Assembly: GCA_947372745.1 (NCBI GenBank)
Contig: CANBUY010000012.1
Location: 1 to 57,948, forward strand
DNA: 57,948 nucleotides
Reading direction: 5' to 3'
DNA from: Comamonadaceae bacterium
GTDB lineage: Bacteria > Pseudomonadota > Gammaproteobacteria > Burkholderiales > Burkholderiaceae_C
Numbering within the stretch: position 1 is the stretch's first letter; each line of letters starts with the position of its first letter. The position numbers and the translations under genes were made by a program. Under the pieces are notes generated by a model, which was not told the DNA's origin, ran no database searches, and saw only the letters and a program-made list of their open reading frames with translations. Shown here one piece after another: positions 37,284 through 45,865 of this stretch.

Positions 37284-38349
37284 CCAGCTCGACGCGCACC
37301 TGCAAAAAGGCCTGAAAAGCCTTTATGTGCTGCATGGTGACGAGCCGCTGCTGATTCAGGAAGCCGCTGACGCTATTCGGTCGTTTGCCCGCACCCAGGG
37401 CTTCACCGAGCGCAGCTCGCACACGGTGGCCGGCGCGCACTTTTACTGGAGCGAAGTGCTGGCTGCTGGCGGGTCGTTAAGCCTGTTTGCCGATAAACAA
37501 ATCGTCGAGTTGCGCATTCCGTCGGGCAAACCGGGCAAAGAAGGCAGCACCGCCATTCAGCACCTGGCCGAACAATCGCGCGGCAACGATTCCACCCTGA
37601 CGATGGTGATGCTGCCGCGTCTGGACAAACTCACCAAAGGCGGCGCCTGGTTTGGCGCTTTAGAGAGTTTTGGCGTCACCATTCAGGTGGAACCGGTCGA
37701 GCGCGGCGCGCTCCCGCCGTGGATTGCCCAACGCCTGTCGCGCCAGGGCCAGCGCGTGGCCGCTGGTGAGGCCGGGCAACTCACCTTGCAGTTCTTTGCC
37801 GACCGCGTGGAAGGCAATTTGCTGGCCGCGCACCAAGAAATCCAGAAGCTCGCGCTGCTCTTCCCCCCGGGCGAACTGACGTTTGAGCAGGTGGAAGGTG
37901 CCGTGCTGAATGTGGCCCGCTACGACGTATTCAAACTTTCCGAAGCCGTGCTGGCCGGCCAAATGGAGCGCGTGCAGCGCATGCTGGAAGGCTTGCAAGC
38001 CGAGGGTGAGGCCGAAGTGCTGGTGCATTACACGATGGCCGAAGACATTCGCGCCCTCAAACGCGTCAAAGACGCCCTCAACCAAGGCCGCCCCATGCCC
38101 ATGGCACTGCGCGAACAGCGCGTGTGGGGCGTCAAAGAACGCTTGTTTGAGCGCGTGCTGCCCCGCTTGAGCGATGCCACACTGGCTGAACTGTTGCAGT
38201 CTGCCCACCTGGTGGACGGGATTGTGAAAGGCCTCAAGCAGCCCGACTGGCCCACCAACAACTGGCAAGCGCTGCACCGGCTGGCGATGCGGCTGTGCCA
38301 GGCGTGCTTGGTGCAGGCACCGGCGGCGGCTCCCAGAATCAGCCGATGA
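37267..38349 (+). CDS. holA: DNA polymerase III subunit delta
   Basis: The delta subunit opens the sliding clamp in the clamp loader. The 360-residue protein begins MQLAPNQLDAHLQKGLKSLYVLHGDEPLLIQEA, the family start, with the later motif YDVFKLSEAVLAGQMERVQRMLEGL. The start overlaps lptE. In relatives proA follows directly; here about 1.5 kb of other genes intervene. Confidence 0.94.
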   Translation: MQLAPNQLDAHLQKGLKSLYVLHGDEPLLIQEAADAIRSFARTQGFTERSSHTVAGAHFYWSEVLAAGGSLSLFADKQIVELRIPSGKPGKEGSTAIQHLAEQSRGNDSTLTMVMLPRLDKLTKGGAWFGALESFGVTIQVEPVERGALPPWIAQRLSRQGQRVAAGEAGQLTLQFFADRVEGNLLAAHQEIQKLALLFPPGELTFEQVEGAVLNVARYDVFKLSEAVLAGQMERVQRMLEGLQAEGEAEVLVHYTMAEDIRALKRVKDALNQGRPMPMALREQRVWGVKERLFERVLPRLSDATLAELLQSAHLVDGIVKGLKQPDWPTNNWQALHRLAMRLCQACLVQAPAAAPRISR

Positions 38350-38382
38350 ACGTCCCATTAGTCTTTTAAAAAACCTAATTTG

Positions 38383-38396
38383 TTGTAGCGCTACAA
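38383..38396. promoter_or_regulatory. Perfect 14-bp palindrome upstream of the isochorismatase-like gene
   Basis: TTGTAGCGCTACAA ends 8 bp before the ATG at 38405. It may be an operator or a small hairpin covering the ribosome site; no regulator gene is adjacent. Confidence 0.35.
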
Positions 38397-38404
38397 GCTA
38401 ACCC

Positions 38405-38953
38405 ATGAGCCATCTGGCACTTCTCATTATCGATATGCAACACGGCATGAGCATTCAAGCGGCTGGCAGTCGAAACAATCACGGTGCAGAGTCAGTGATA
38501 GCAGAACTTCTAGGTTGCTGGCGTAAGGTCGGGGCACCTATCGTTCATATACGACACATTTCACGAACCCCAGGCTCATCATTTTGGCCAGGACAACCTG
38601 GGGTGGAGTTTCAGGCGCCACTAGCTCCAGTCGGGACTGAACACGTTGTCGAGAAAAATGTGCCAGACGCCTTCATTAACACTGGTCTTGAACGTTGGTT
38701 GCACGCCCGTGGCATTGGCCGCGTCGCTATCGTAGGGGTCAGCACAAACAACGCTGTCGAGGCCACCGCACGGAGTTCTGGCAACTTGGGTTTCAAGACA
38801 TACGTCGTCTCGGACGCTACTTTTGCGTTTGCAAAGCACGACTACGATGAAGTGCCTCGTTCTGCTCAGGAGGTACATGCTATGTCACTAGCCAACCTGC
38901 AGGGCGAATACGCAACTATCCTCACCTCGTCGCAATTGAAAAATGTGCTCTAA
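38405..38953 (+). CDS. Isochorismatase-fold hydrolase without the catalytic cysteine
   Basis: The 182-residue protein has the fold start LALLIIDMQHGM with Asp10 and the central VEKNVPDAF with Lys84. Cysteine hydrolases of this superfamily complete the triad with a Cys in a GxxTxxCVxxTA loop. Here the loop is GVSTNNAVEATAR with Ala117, encoded GCT. It is therefore not a normal amidase; true isochorismatases such as EntB and PhzD also lack the Cys. Substrate is unknown. It is inserted between holA and proA and its base composition is less GC-rich than its neighbours, suggesting transfer. Confidence 0.8.
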   Translation: MSHLALLIIDMQHGMSIQAAGSRNNHGAESVIAELLGCWRKVGAPIVHIRHISRTPGSSFWPGQPGVEFQAPLAPVGTEHVVEKNVPDAFINTGLERWLHARGIGRVAIVGVSTNNAVEATARSSGNLGFKTYVVSDATFAFAKHDYDEVPRSAQEVHAMSLANLQGEYATILTSSQLKNVL

Positions 38954-39108
38954 CCACAGGAATATGGACTCCGTCACAACAGCAAATGGCTGAATTGTTC
39001 AGCAGATCTGTGCCGTCAGCATTTCTTTCGTGTCCATGTCGAGTATGGCGATCTTCAAGGTGAGTTTGGGTCAAACCGATCCCTTGGCGTATCTGCCAAA
39101 ATCACCCT

Positions 39109-39399
39109 ATGCGATTAACACCCATTGAACAACAAGTGATTCGAGAGGCCAGCCTGCGTTACTTTGGCGTGCGCCCGCGTCTGTTTGGCTCTCGATTGAA
39201 TGATCTCAAACTTGGCGGCGATATTGATTTGTATATTGAGGCACCGGTATCCCCCAAGCAAGGGGTTGAGGCCCGATTGCACATGGTGGCGGATATCTGG
39301 AAAGCGCTCGGCGAGCGAAAAATTGATGTGGTGGTTAACGCAGGCGGCGAGCAACTGCCAATTTATGAAGTAGCTAAGCGTGAAGGAGTCTTGCTATGA
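39109..39399 (+). CDS. mntA: MNT-domain nucleotidyltransferase antitoxin
   Basis: This 96-residue minimal nucleotidyltransferase has the motif LFGSR with Gly27-Ser28, Asp38 and Asp40 in GGDIDLYIE, and a third acidic residue Asp73 in RKIDVVVN. In the MNT-HEPN (type VII) systems studied, MntA neutralises the HEPN toxin by adding AMP to a tyrosine. The gene overlaps the HEPN gene by 4 bp. An imperfect palindrome TTGGC...GCCAA (39084-39099) lies 9 bp upstream of the ATG and might be an operator. Confidence 0.87.
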   Translation: MRLTPIEQQVIREASLRYFGVRPRLFGSRLNDLKLGGDIDLYIEAPVSPKQGVEARLHMVADIWKALGERKIDVVVNAGGEQLPIYEVAKREGVLL

Positions 39400-39854
39400 G
39401 TTTGCCGCTTGAAGAGGCGCTGCGTCAATGTGAGCGTCATGCCCAACGGATGAGTCGGGCGATGGCTCGAATTCCTTTTCCGCTTGACGGCCATGAGCTG
39501 GCCGAAGACAACGAAAACCTGATCACGTTGATTGATCAATTTGTATTTCGCTATACCAAACTGCAAGACACGCTGGGTGAGCATGTGCTGCGGCCGTTTT
39601 GCACACAAGTTTTGCTTGAGTTGGTGGAAGATCGGCCTTTAGCCGATGTCCTCGCCTTGTTGGAGCGGCGTGGCTATCTCAGCGCTGACGACTGGCGGAT
39701 GCAGCGGGCGATGCGCAACGCGTTGACCCATGAATATCTCGAACACTTGACCTGGCAAGCCGAAGCGCTCAACCGAGCCCGCGCGATGAGTCTTCAACTC
39801 ATAGATTGGCTGGCCCGATTGAAGCTGGAATTTGAACAAAGAAAAACACCATGA
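39396..39854 (+). CDS. hepT: HEPN-domain toxin of an MNT/HEPN pair
   Basis: The 152-residue helical protein contains RNALTHEY: Arg107-x4-His112-x-Tyr114, the RX4HXY motif of the HEPN RNases paired with MNT proteins. Tyr114 is the expected AMPylation target. Its start overlaps mntA by 4 bp and its stop overlaps the proA start (ATGA at 39851-39854), so toxin translation is coupled to proA. The module interrupts the usual holA-proA adjacency. Toxicity is inferred from the family. Confidence 0.87.
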   Translation: MSLPLEEALRQCERHAQRMSRAMARIPFPLDGHELAEDNENLITLIDQFVFRYTKLQDTLGEHVLRPFCTQVLLELVEDRPLADVLALLERRGYLSADDWRMQRAMRNALTHEYLEHLTWQAEALNRARAMSLQLIDWLARLKLEFEQRKTP

Positions 39855-41185
39855 ACACCCTCAACATCCCCGACTACGCCCAAGCCTTGGGATTTAAGGC
39901 TAAACAGGCCTCAGCGCTTATGGCACGTGCTCAAGCAGCTACTAAAAACAAAGCACTTCGCACCCTGGCGTCCTTGCTTCGCAGCAACGTGGCAGCCCTG
40001 CAAATTGACAACGCCCGCGACATTGAGCGCGCGATGGCCGCTGGCTTGGCGGCACCGATGGTGGATCGCCTGAAACTCACGCCACAGGTTATTGAGACCT
40101 GCGCCCAGGGCTGCGAGCAACTGGCGGCGATGGCGGATGTGATTGGCGAGATCATCGGCATGAAGCAAATGCCCAGCGGTATTCGGGTCGGGCAAATGCG
40201 GGTGCCGATTGGCGTGTTTGGCATGATTTTCGAGAGTCGTCCTAATGTGACGATTGAGGCGGCGTCTTTGTCCATCAAAAGTGGCAACGCCTGCATTTTG
40301 CGTGGCGGCTCTGAGGCGATTGAATCCAACAAGGCGCTGGCTTTGCTGGTACAACAGGCCTTGCTGGACGCCGGGCTGCCTGAGGACGCGGTGCAACTGG
40401 TGCAGATCACCGACCGCGAGGTAGTGGGGCAGCTCATCACCATGCCGCAGTTTGTCGATGTGATCATTCCGCGCGGTGGCAAGGGGCTGATTGAGCGCAT
40501 CAGCCGGGACGCCAAGGTGCCCGTCATCAAGCACCTGGACGGCAATTGCCATGTGTATGTGGACAACCCGTGCGATCTGGCGATGGCCGTCAATGTGGCC
40601 GACAACGCCAAAACCAGCAAATACAGCCCCTGCAACGCGACTGAAAGCCTCTTGGTGGCGCGTGGGGTGGCCGCCCAGTTTTTGCCCCTCATTGGCCAAA
40701 TTTACACCGCCAAGGGCGTCGAGATGCGCTGCGATGCTGAAGCGCTGGCTATTCTTGAGAAAAATACACCCTCAGCGCCCGTGAGCATTGCTATAGCAGC
40801 TACTGATTCAGGAGCAAATGTCTCCCCAAAACTGGCTCTTGCCACCGAGCAAGACTGGTTCGAAGAATACCTGGCGCCCATCATCAGCATCAAAGTGGTG
40901 GCGGGGGTGGACGAGGCCATTGCCCACATCAACCAGTACAGCAGCCACCACACCGACGCCATCCTCACGAGGGACCACATGCACGCGCAGCAGTTTTTGC
41001 GCGAGGTGGACTCTGCCAGTGTCATGGTCAACACCAGCACGCGCTTTGCAGATGGTTTTGAGTACGGCTTGGGGGCCGAGATCGGCATCTCCACCGACAA
41101 GTTCCACGCTCGGGGACCGGTCGGCATTGAGGGGCTGACCTCGCTTAAATACGTTGTGCTCGGTCAAGGCGAAGTGCGGGTGTAA
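39851..41185 (+). CDS. proA: Gamma-glutamyl phosphate reductase
   Basis: ProA reduces gamma-glutamyl phosphate to the semialdehyde in proline synthesis. The 444-residue protein has the aldehyde dehydrogenase-like fold with [35 protein letters not shown] and a NATESLLV segment that takes the place of the catalytic CNT(V/A)E region. It ends [26 protein letters not shown]. It is about 25 residues longer than E. coli ProA (417), explained by a repeat-derived stretch at about residues 304-323. Translation is coupled to the upstream HEPN toxin gene. Confidence 0.96.
   Translation: MNTLNIPDYAQALGFKAKQASALMARAQAATKNKALRTLASLLRSNVAALQIDNARDIERAMAAGLAAPMVDRLKLTPQVIETCAQGCEQLAAMADVIGEIIGMKQMPSGIRVGQMRVPIGVFGMIFESRPNVTIEAASLSIKSGNACILRGGSEAIESNKALALLVQQALLDAGLPEDAVQLVQITDREVVGQLITMPQFVDVIIPRGGKGLIERISRDAKVPVIKHLDGNCHVYVDNPCDLAMAVNVADNAKTSKYSPCNATESLLVARGVAAQFLPLIGQIYTAKGVEMRCDAEALAILEKNTPSAPVSIAIAATDSGANVSPKLALATEQDWFEEYLAPIISIKVVAGVDEAIAHINQYSSHHTDAILTRDHMHAQQFLREVDSASVMVNTSTRFADGFEYGLGAEIGISTDKFHARGPVGIEGLTSLKYVVLGQGEVRV
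39903..39955 (-). repeat. Dispersed repeat-like sequence at the proA 5' end
   Basis: On the minus strand TGCTTTG, AGTAGCTGCTTGAGCA, then AAGCGCTGAGGCC align with the mtnN-end copy. It encodes residues about 18-35 of ProA, a region where other ProA proteins also have similar Ala/Lys-rich sequence, so it may be convergent. Confidence 0.45.
40761..40818 (-). repeat. Dispersed repeat inside proA
   Basis: On the minus strand TTGCTCCTGAATCAGTAGC, TGCTATAGCA, ACGGGCGCTGAGGG match the tcuA/tcuB copy (17223-17280) closely. It is in frame and encodes a low-complexity stretch ([19 protein letters not shown]) absent from typical ProA. Confidence 0.7.
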
Positions 41186-41272
41186 AAAAAGCCCGCTTTT
41201 AAAACGAATAGTTGCCCCCAACTGGTTGAAAATAAGGTCAGTCATCTTACTGAATCACCCGCAAAGGACCGC

Positions 41273-42556
41273 ATGGTTCCCCACCTCGTCACCGCCCTTA
41301 CCGGCCCCATCAATGAACTAGAGCAGCGCGTGCTGGATTCCATGCCTGCCATCGAGCGCTGGTTTCGCCTGGAGTGGATGGAGCACACGCCCCCGTTTTA
41401 CAGCTCGGTGGACGTGCGCAATGCCGGCTTCAAGCTGGCACCGGTTGACACCAACCTGTTTCCGGGCGGCTGGAACAACCTGACACCGCCCATGCTCCCT
41501 TTGGCCGTGCAGGCAGCGATGGCCGCGATTGAGAAGATCTGCCCTGAAGCGCGCAACCTGTTGCTGATTCCGGAAAACAAGGCCAGCAGCACGTTTTACC
41601 TTTCCAATGTGGCGCAGTTGCAGCGTATTTTCCACATGGCGGGGCTCAACGTGCGCATTGGCTCGATTGATCCGGCCATCAAAAAAACCACCACCATTGA
41701 ATTGCCCAACGGCGAAAGCGTGACGCTGGAGCCGGTCATTCGCGGCAAGCGCCGCATTGGCGTCAAAGACTTTGACCCCTGCACTATTTTGCTGAACAAC
41801 GACCTGAGTGCTGGCGTGCCCGGCATTTTGGAAGAGCTGCATGAGCAGTACCTGCTGCCGCCCTTGCACGCAGGCTGGGCCACACGGCGCAAGAGCAAGC
41901 ATTTCAAATGCTATGAAGAAGTCGCCAAGCGTTTGGGCAAGTTGCTGGGCGTCGATCCATGGCTGATCAACCCCATGTTTGAGAAGTGCGGTGAAGTCAA
42001 TTTGGCCGAGGGTGTGGGCATGGACTGCCTGAGCAGCAACGTGGACGCCCTGTTGGCCAAAATTCGCCGCAAGTACAAAGAGTACGGCATCAAGGAAAAA
42101 CCATTCGTGGTGGTTAAAGCCGACAACGGCTCACACGGCATGGGCATCGTGACGGTGCGCGACGTCAAAGACTTGGCGGCACTGGCTGAAAGAGTCCAAG
42201 CCCAAAGTACCAGTGCGCCCGCTTGCGATATTTTGGTGCAGGAAGGCGTGCTGACCAAAGAACGCATGAACGACGCCGTGGCCGAGCCCGTGGTTTACAT
42301 GATGGACCGCTACGTCGTAGGTGGTTTTTACCGCATTCACGCCGACCGGGGCATTGACGAAAACCTGAACGCACCGGGCTCAAGCTATGTGCCGCTGGCT
42401 TTCGAGCAAAGCACCCATTTGCCGCAGCCGGGCGTCAAACCCGGTGCCAGTGCGCCCAACCGTTTTTATATGTACGGCGTGGTGGGGCGTTTGGCCATGC
42501 TGGCGGCCAGCTACGAACTCGAAGCGACAGACCCGGACGCCGAGGTTTACGACTAA
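41273..42556 (+). CDS. gshA: Glutamate--cysteine ligase (proteobacterial GshA type)
   Basis: GshA makes gamma-glutamylcysteine, the first step to glutathione. The 427-residue protein belongs to the compact type found in beta- and some gammaproteobacteria (VDVRNAGFKLAPVDTNLFPGGWNNL). It also has VKADNGSHGMGIVTV, with an ATP-grasp-like tail and RFYMYGVVGRLAMLAASYE. It is separated from its pathway partner gshB by kup and benE on the same strand. Confidence 0.94.
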   Translation: MVPHLVTALTGPINELEQRVLDSMPAIERWFRLEWMEHTPPFYSSVDVRNAGFKLAPVDTNLFPGGWNNLTPPMLPLAVQAAMAAIEKICPEARNLLLIPENKASSTFYLSNVAQLQRIFHMAGLNVRIGSIDPAIKKTTTIELPNGESVTLEPVIRGKRRIGVKDFDPCTILLNNDLSAGVPGILEELHEQYLLPPLHAGWATRRKSKHFKCYEEVAKRLGKLLGVDPWLINPMFEKCGEVNLAEGVGMDCLSSNVDALLAKIRRKYKEYGIKEKPFVVVKADNGSHGMGIVTVRDVKDLAALAERVQAQSTSAPACDILVQEGVLTKERMNDAVAEPVVYMMDRYVVGGFYRIHADRGIDENLNAPGSSYVPLAFEQSTHLPQPGVKPGASAPNRFYMYGVVGRLAMLAASYELEATDPDAEVYD

Positions 42557-42676
42557 AGACTACGTAGTTACCACATAAGCGCAGGGCCTGGGATGTTGCA
42601 ATGCAACAAATTGCGAATTTTTTCTTCCTGGGCTTGCAAATTGAACCCGTAAAGTCGCCGTAAAGGTGCAAAATGG

Positions 42677-42718
42677 CGTTCCCAATCGGAACGGAACCCC
42701 GGCACTTTCAAACCGGGG
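42677..42718 (+). promoter_or_regulatory. Two hairpins directly upstream of the kup start
   Basis: CGTTCC/GGAACG with a 5-nt loop (42677-42693) is followed by CCCCGG/CCGGGG with a 10-nt loop (42697-42718). The second ends 7 bp before the probable GTG start at 42726 and contains the only G-rich stretch (GGGG) that could serve as ribosome site. Folding could therefore mask initiation. Another short palindrome (GTTGCAATGCAAC) lies at 42595-42607. Confidence 0.45.
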
Positions 42719-42725
42719 CGCACTT

Positions 42726-44594
42726 GTGTCAGCATCCAAATCTTCTCTTACAGCACTTACGCTGGGCGCCATTGGCGTAGTTTATGGCGACATCGGCACC
42801 AGCGTGCTATACGCGGTCAAGGAAGTCTTTGGCTCCGGCCATGTGCCCTTTACCCCAGAAAATATTTACGGCATTTTGTCGATCTTTTTCTGGACCTTGA
42901 CCGTCATCGTCTCCATCAAATACGTGGTGCTGGTGCTGCGGGCTGACAACAACGGCGAAGGGGGATTGGTTGCCATGCTGGCGCTCGCCTCACAGTCAGT
43001 CAAAGACAAACCTCAGCTAAGGCGTGTGTTGCTGCTGGTGGGCATTTTTGGCACCTGTCTGTTTTATGGCGATGGGGTCATTACCCCGGCCATCTCGGTG
43101 CTGTCCGCCGTCGAAGGTCTGGAAGTCATCTCACCCGCCTTCAAAAAGTACGTGATCCCGCTCACTTTGGTCATCTTGTTTGGGCTGTTTGCGGTTCAAA
43201 AACGCGGCACCACGGGCATTGGCAAATTTTTCGGCCCTATCACGGTCGTCTGGTTTATCTGTATTGCGGTGCTGGGCATCAGCCACATCATCACCCATCC
43301 GGCCATTCTCTGGGCCATCAGCCCGCATTACGCGGTGGGCTTTATTTGGAATAACCCTGGCACCACCTTCATCATTTTGGGCGCCGTTGTGCTCTGCGTG
43401 ACGGGTGGCGAGGCGCTCTACGCCGACATGGGCCACTTCGGCAAAAAACCGATTCGGGTTGCCTGGTTTACCGTGGTCATGCCCTGCCTCACGCTGAATT
43501 ATTTTGGTCAAGGGGCCTTGTTGTTGACAAACCCTGCAGCCGTCAAGAACCCCTTTTTCATGATGGCGCCTGATTGGGCGCTGGTCCCGCTGGTCGGCTT
43601 GGCTACCATGGCCACCGTGATCGCCTCGCAAGCCCTGATCTCTGGCGCTTTCTCGGTCACCAAGCAAGTCATCCAACTAGGCTATTTGCCTCGCCTTGAA
43701 GTGCAGCACACCAGCGTCAAGGAGACCGGACAAATTTACCTGCCTTTCGTCAACTGGAGCCTGTTTGCGGCCATTGTGATGGCGGTGGTGATGTTCAAAT
43801 CATCGAGCAATTTGGCGGCGGCTTACGGTATTGCCGTGTGTACCGACATGTTGATTACGACTATTTTGACCTTCTATGTCATTCGCTACAGCTGGAATTA
43901 CCCTTTGGCCCTCTGTTTGGCCGCGACCAGTTTCTTCTTTGTGGTCGACTTTGCTTTTTGGGCCTCCAACCTGATGAAATTATTTGATGGTGGCTGGTTT
44001 CCGCTGTTGATTGGTGGCGCTGTTTTTACGCTCATGATTACCTGGAACGATGGGCGCCGCTTGCTGAATGCCAAACTGCGCGACGACGCCATTGACCTAC
44101 CCAGCTTTCTGGAGGCCGTGTTTGTCAGCCCCCCAGTTCGCGTGGAAGGCACCGCCGTTTTCCTGACCGCTGAGCCGGGCACCGTCCCCAATGCGCTGCT
44201 GCACAACCTGAAACACAACAAAGTGCTGCACGCCAACAACTTGTTTGTGACCGTGCGAAACCATGAGGTCCCTTGGATCGGGATGGATAAACGCATTGAA
44301 GTCGAATCCCTCGGACACGATTGCTGGCAGGTCGTGATCCACTACGGTTTCAAAAATGACCCTGACGTGCCCAAAGCCCTGCAAACCATCAAGGGCCGGG
44401 GCTGCGAGCTTGACGACATGACCACCAGCTATTTCCTGTCGCGCGACACCATCGTGCCCACGATTGGCAGCGGCATGGCCCAGTGGCGCGAGAAGTTGTT
44501 TGCCCAAATGCACCGCAACGCCAGTGCAGCAGCAGACTTTTTGAAACTCCCCAACAACTCAGTGGTTGAGTTGGGTTCCAAAATCGAAATTTGA
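42726..44594 (+). CDS. kup: Low-affinity potassium uptake protein Kup
   Basis: Kup is a K+/H+ symporter. From the GTG at 42726 the protein has 622 residues, the length of E. coli Kup. It starts [34 protein letters not shown], with about 12 membrane helices and a soluble C-terminal domain. A TTG at 42723 and a GTG at 42666 are alternatives; the last would add 20 residues with no homology. No clear ribosome site is present except within a hairpin. Neighbours gshA and gshB make glutathione. Confidence 0.93.
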   Translation: MSASKSSLTALTLGAIGVVYGDIGTSVLYAVKEVFGSGHVPFTPENIYGILSIFFWTLTVIVSIKYVVLVLRADNNGEGGLVAMLALASQSVKDKPQLRRVLLLVGIFGTCLFYGDGVITPAISVLSAVEGLEVISPAFKKYVIPLTLVILFGLFAVQKRGTTGIGKFFGPITVVWFICIAVLGISHIITHPAILWAISPHYAVGFIWNNPGTTFIILGAVVLCVTGGEALYADMGHFGKKPIRVAWFTVVMPCLTLNYFGQGALLLTNPAAVKNPFFMMAPDWALVPLVGLATMATVIASQALISGAFSVTKQVIQLGYLPRLEVQHTSVKETGQIYLPFVNWSLFAAIVMAVVMFKSSSNLAAAYGIAVCTDMLITTILTFYVIRYSWNYPLALCLAATSFFFVVDFAFWASNLMKLFDGGWFPLLIGGAVFTLMITWNDGRRLLNAKLRDDAIDLPSFLEAVFVSPPVRVEGTAVFLTAEPGTVPNALLHNLKHNKVLHANNLFVTVRNHEVPWIGMDKRIEVESLGHDCWQVVIHYGFKNDPDVPKALQTIKGRGCELDDMTTSYFLSRDTIVPTIGSGMAQWREKLFAQMHRNASAAADFLKLPNNSVVELGSKIEI

Positions 44595-44616
44595 GCTCCC
44601 TACACGCCATCCGTTC

Positions 44617-45840
44617 ATGCGTTTTTTTAGAGACCTGAGCCCTCAGGCCTTGACGGCGGGTTTTGTCGCGGTTCTGGTGGGGTTCACCAGCTCGGTGGCT
44701 ATTGTGTTTCAGGCGGCGCTGGCCTTCAAGGCGACGCCCGAACTCATCACCTCATGGATGTGGGCGCTGGGCTTGGGCATGGGGTTGTGCACGCTCGCGC
44801 CTTCTCTGATATTGCGCAAGCCGGTCATGGTGGCCTGGAGCACGCCTGGTGCCGCCGTGTTGGCAACAGCAGGTTTGGCTGGCGGTTTCTCAATGGCAGA
44901 GGCTGTGGGCGCCTTCATGGTGTGTGCCGCCTTGATCACCCTGTGTGGTGTCACCGGCTGGTTTGAGCGGGTCATGCACCGCCTCCCCATCGCTTTGGCC
45001 TCGGGTTTATTGGCCGGCGTGCTGGCGCGCTTTGGTCTGCAGGCTTTTGCCGCTGCCCAGACCAATCTCCCTCTGGTGCTGGTGATGCTGGGCACCTATC
45101 TGGTCAGCAAGCGGACAAGCCCGCGTTACGCCGTGCCTTTAACGCTACTGGCAGCTATTGTTTTTGTAGCTGGTACAGCAGGTTTTACGGGGTCTAGTAT
45201 CAGTTTTAGTCTGGCACAACCAGTTTTCACCGCACCCTCTTTCACTTGGAGTGCGGCCATCAGTCTAGCCTTGCCTTTGTTTGTCGTGACCATGACGTCG
45301 CAGAACCTGCCCGGCGTGGCAGCCATTCAGGCGGCGGGCTATGCCAACCCGCCAGGTCAACCGGGCGGGGAAGGCATCCCGATCTCAAAAATGATGACGC
45401 TGACCGGTCTTGCCACCTTGGTGCTCGCCCCGTTTGGCGCCTTCGCACTGAACCTGAGCGCCATTACCGCCGCCATCTGCATGGGCCGAGAGGCGCACCC
45501 GGACCCTGAGCGCCGCTACACCGCAGCCGCTTCTTGCGGCTTTTTGTATGTGTTGATTGGCCTCTTTGGCGCCGCGATCACAGGGGCGCTTTCGGCATTT
45601 CCCAAAGAGCTTATCGCCGCCATTGCCGGTTTGGCCTTGCTGGGCACCATAGGCAGCGCGTTAGCCACCGCCGTACGCGATGAGCTGCACCGCGAAGCCG
45701 CCCTCATTACTTTCTTGGCGACCCTCAGCGGCGTAACCCTCGCTGGCATCGGGTCGGCTTTTTGGGGAGTGGTCGCAGGCGCACTGGCGCTTTTTGTGCA
45801 ACAGTACGGCAAGTCCCATTTTTCACCCCCTTCGGCCTGA
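44617..45840 (+). CDS. benE: Benzoate/H+ symporter family protein
   Basis: The 407-residue membrane protein of about 12 segments has BenE hallmarks: MRFFRDLSPQALTAGFVAVLVGFTSSVAIVFQAA, TPGAAVLATAG and MTSQNLPGVAAIQAAGYANPP. Members import benzoate or purine-like compounds in antiport or symport with protons. There are no benzoate-degradation genes here, so the substrate is uncertain. The start ATG at 44617 is 22 bp after the kup stop. A copy of the dispersed repeat is read in frame at residues about 180-194. Confidence 0.88.
   Translation: MRFFRDLSPQALTAGFVAVLVGFTSSVAIVFQAALAFKATPELITSWMWALGLGMGLCTLAPSLILRKPVMVAWSTPGAAVLATAGLAGGFSMAEAVGAFMVCAALITLCGVTGWFERVMHRLPIALASGLLAGVLARFGLQAFAAAQTNLPLVLVMLGTYLVSKRTSPRYAVPLTLLAAIVFVAGTAGFTGSSISFSLAQPVFTAPSFTWSAAISLALPLFVVTMTSQNLPGVAAIQAAGYANPPGQPGGEGIPISKMMTLTGLATLVLAPFGAFALNLSAITAAICMGREAHPDPERRYTAAASCGFLYVLIGLFGAAITGALSAFPKELIAAIAGLALLGTIGSALATAVRDELHREAALITFLATLSGVTLAGIGSAFWGVVAGALALFVQQYGKSHFSPPSA
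45154..45197 (+). repeat. Dispersed repeat inside benE
   Basis: GCTATTGTTTTTGTAGCTG, TACAGCA, then ACGGGGTCTAG aligns with the leuS and mtnN copies. It lies in frame and encodes part of a membrane-proximal hydrophobic stretch. Confidence 0.5.
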
Positions 45841-45865
45841 GCCCCTCATTCAAAACCAATCGTCC

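Noticed and set aside
41186..41210. Terminator after proA
   Set aside because: AAAAGCCCGCTTTT would need a 2-nt loop and has an A/T-only flank, so it is not a stable terminator.
42560..42592. Degenerate repeat copy after gshA
   Set aside because: CATAAGCGCAGGGCCTG resembles one end of the family, but the core is missing.
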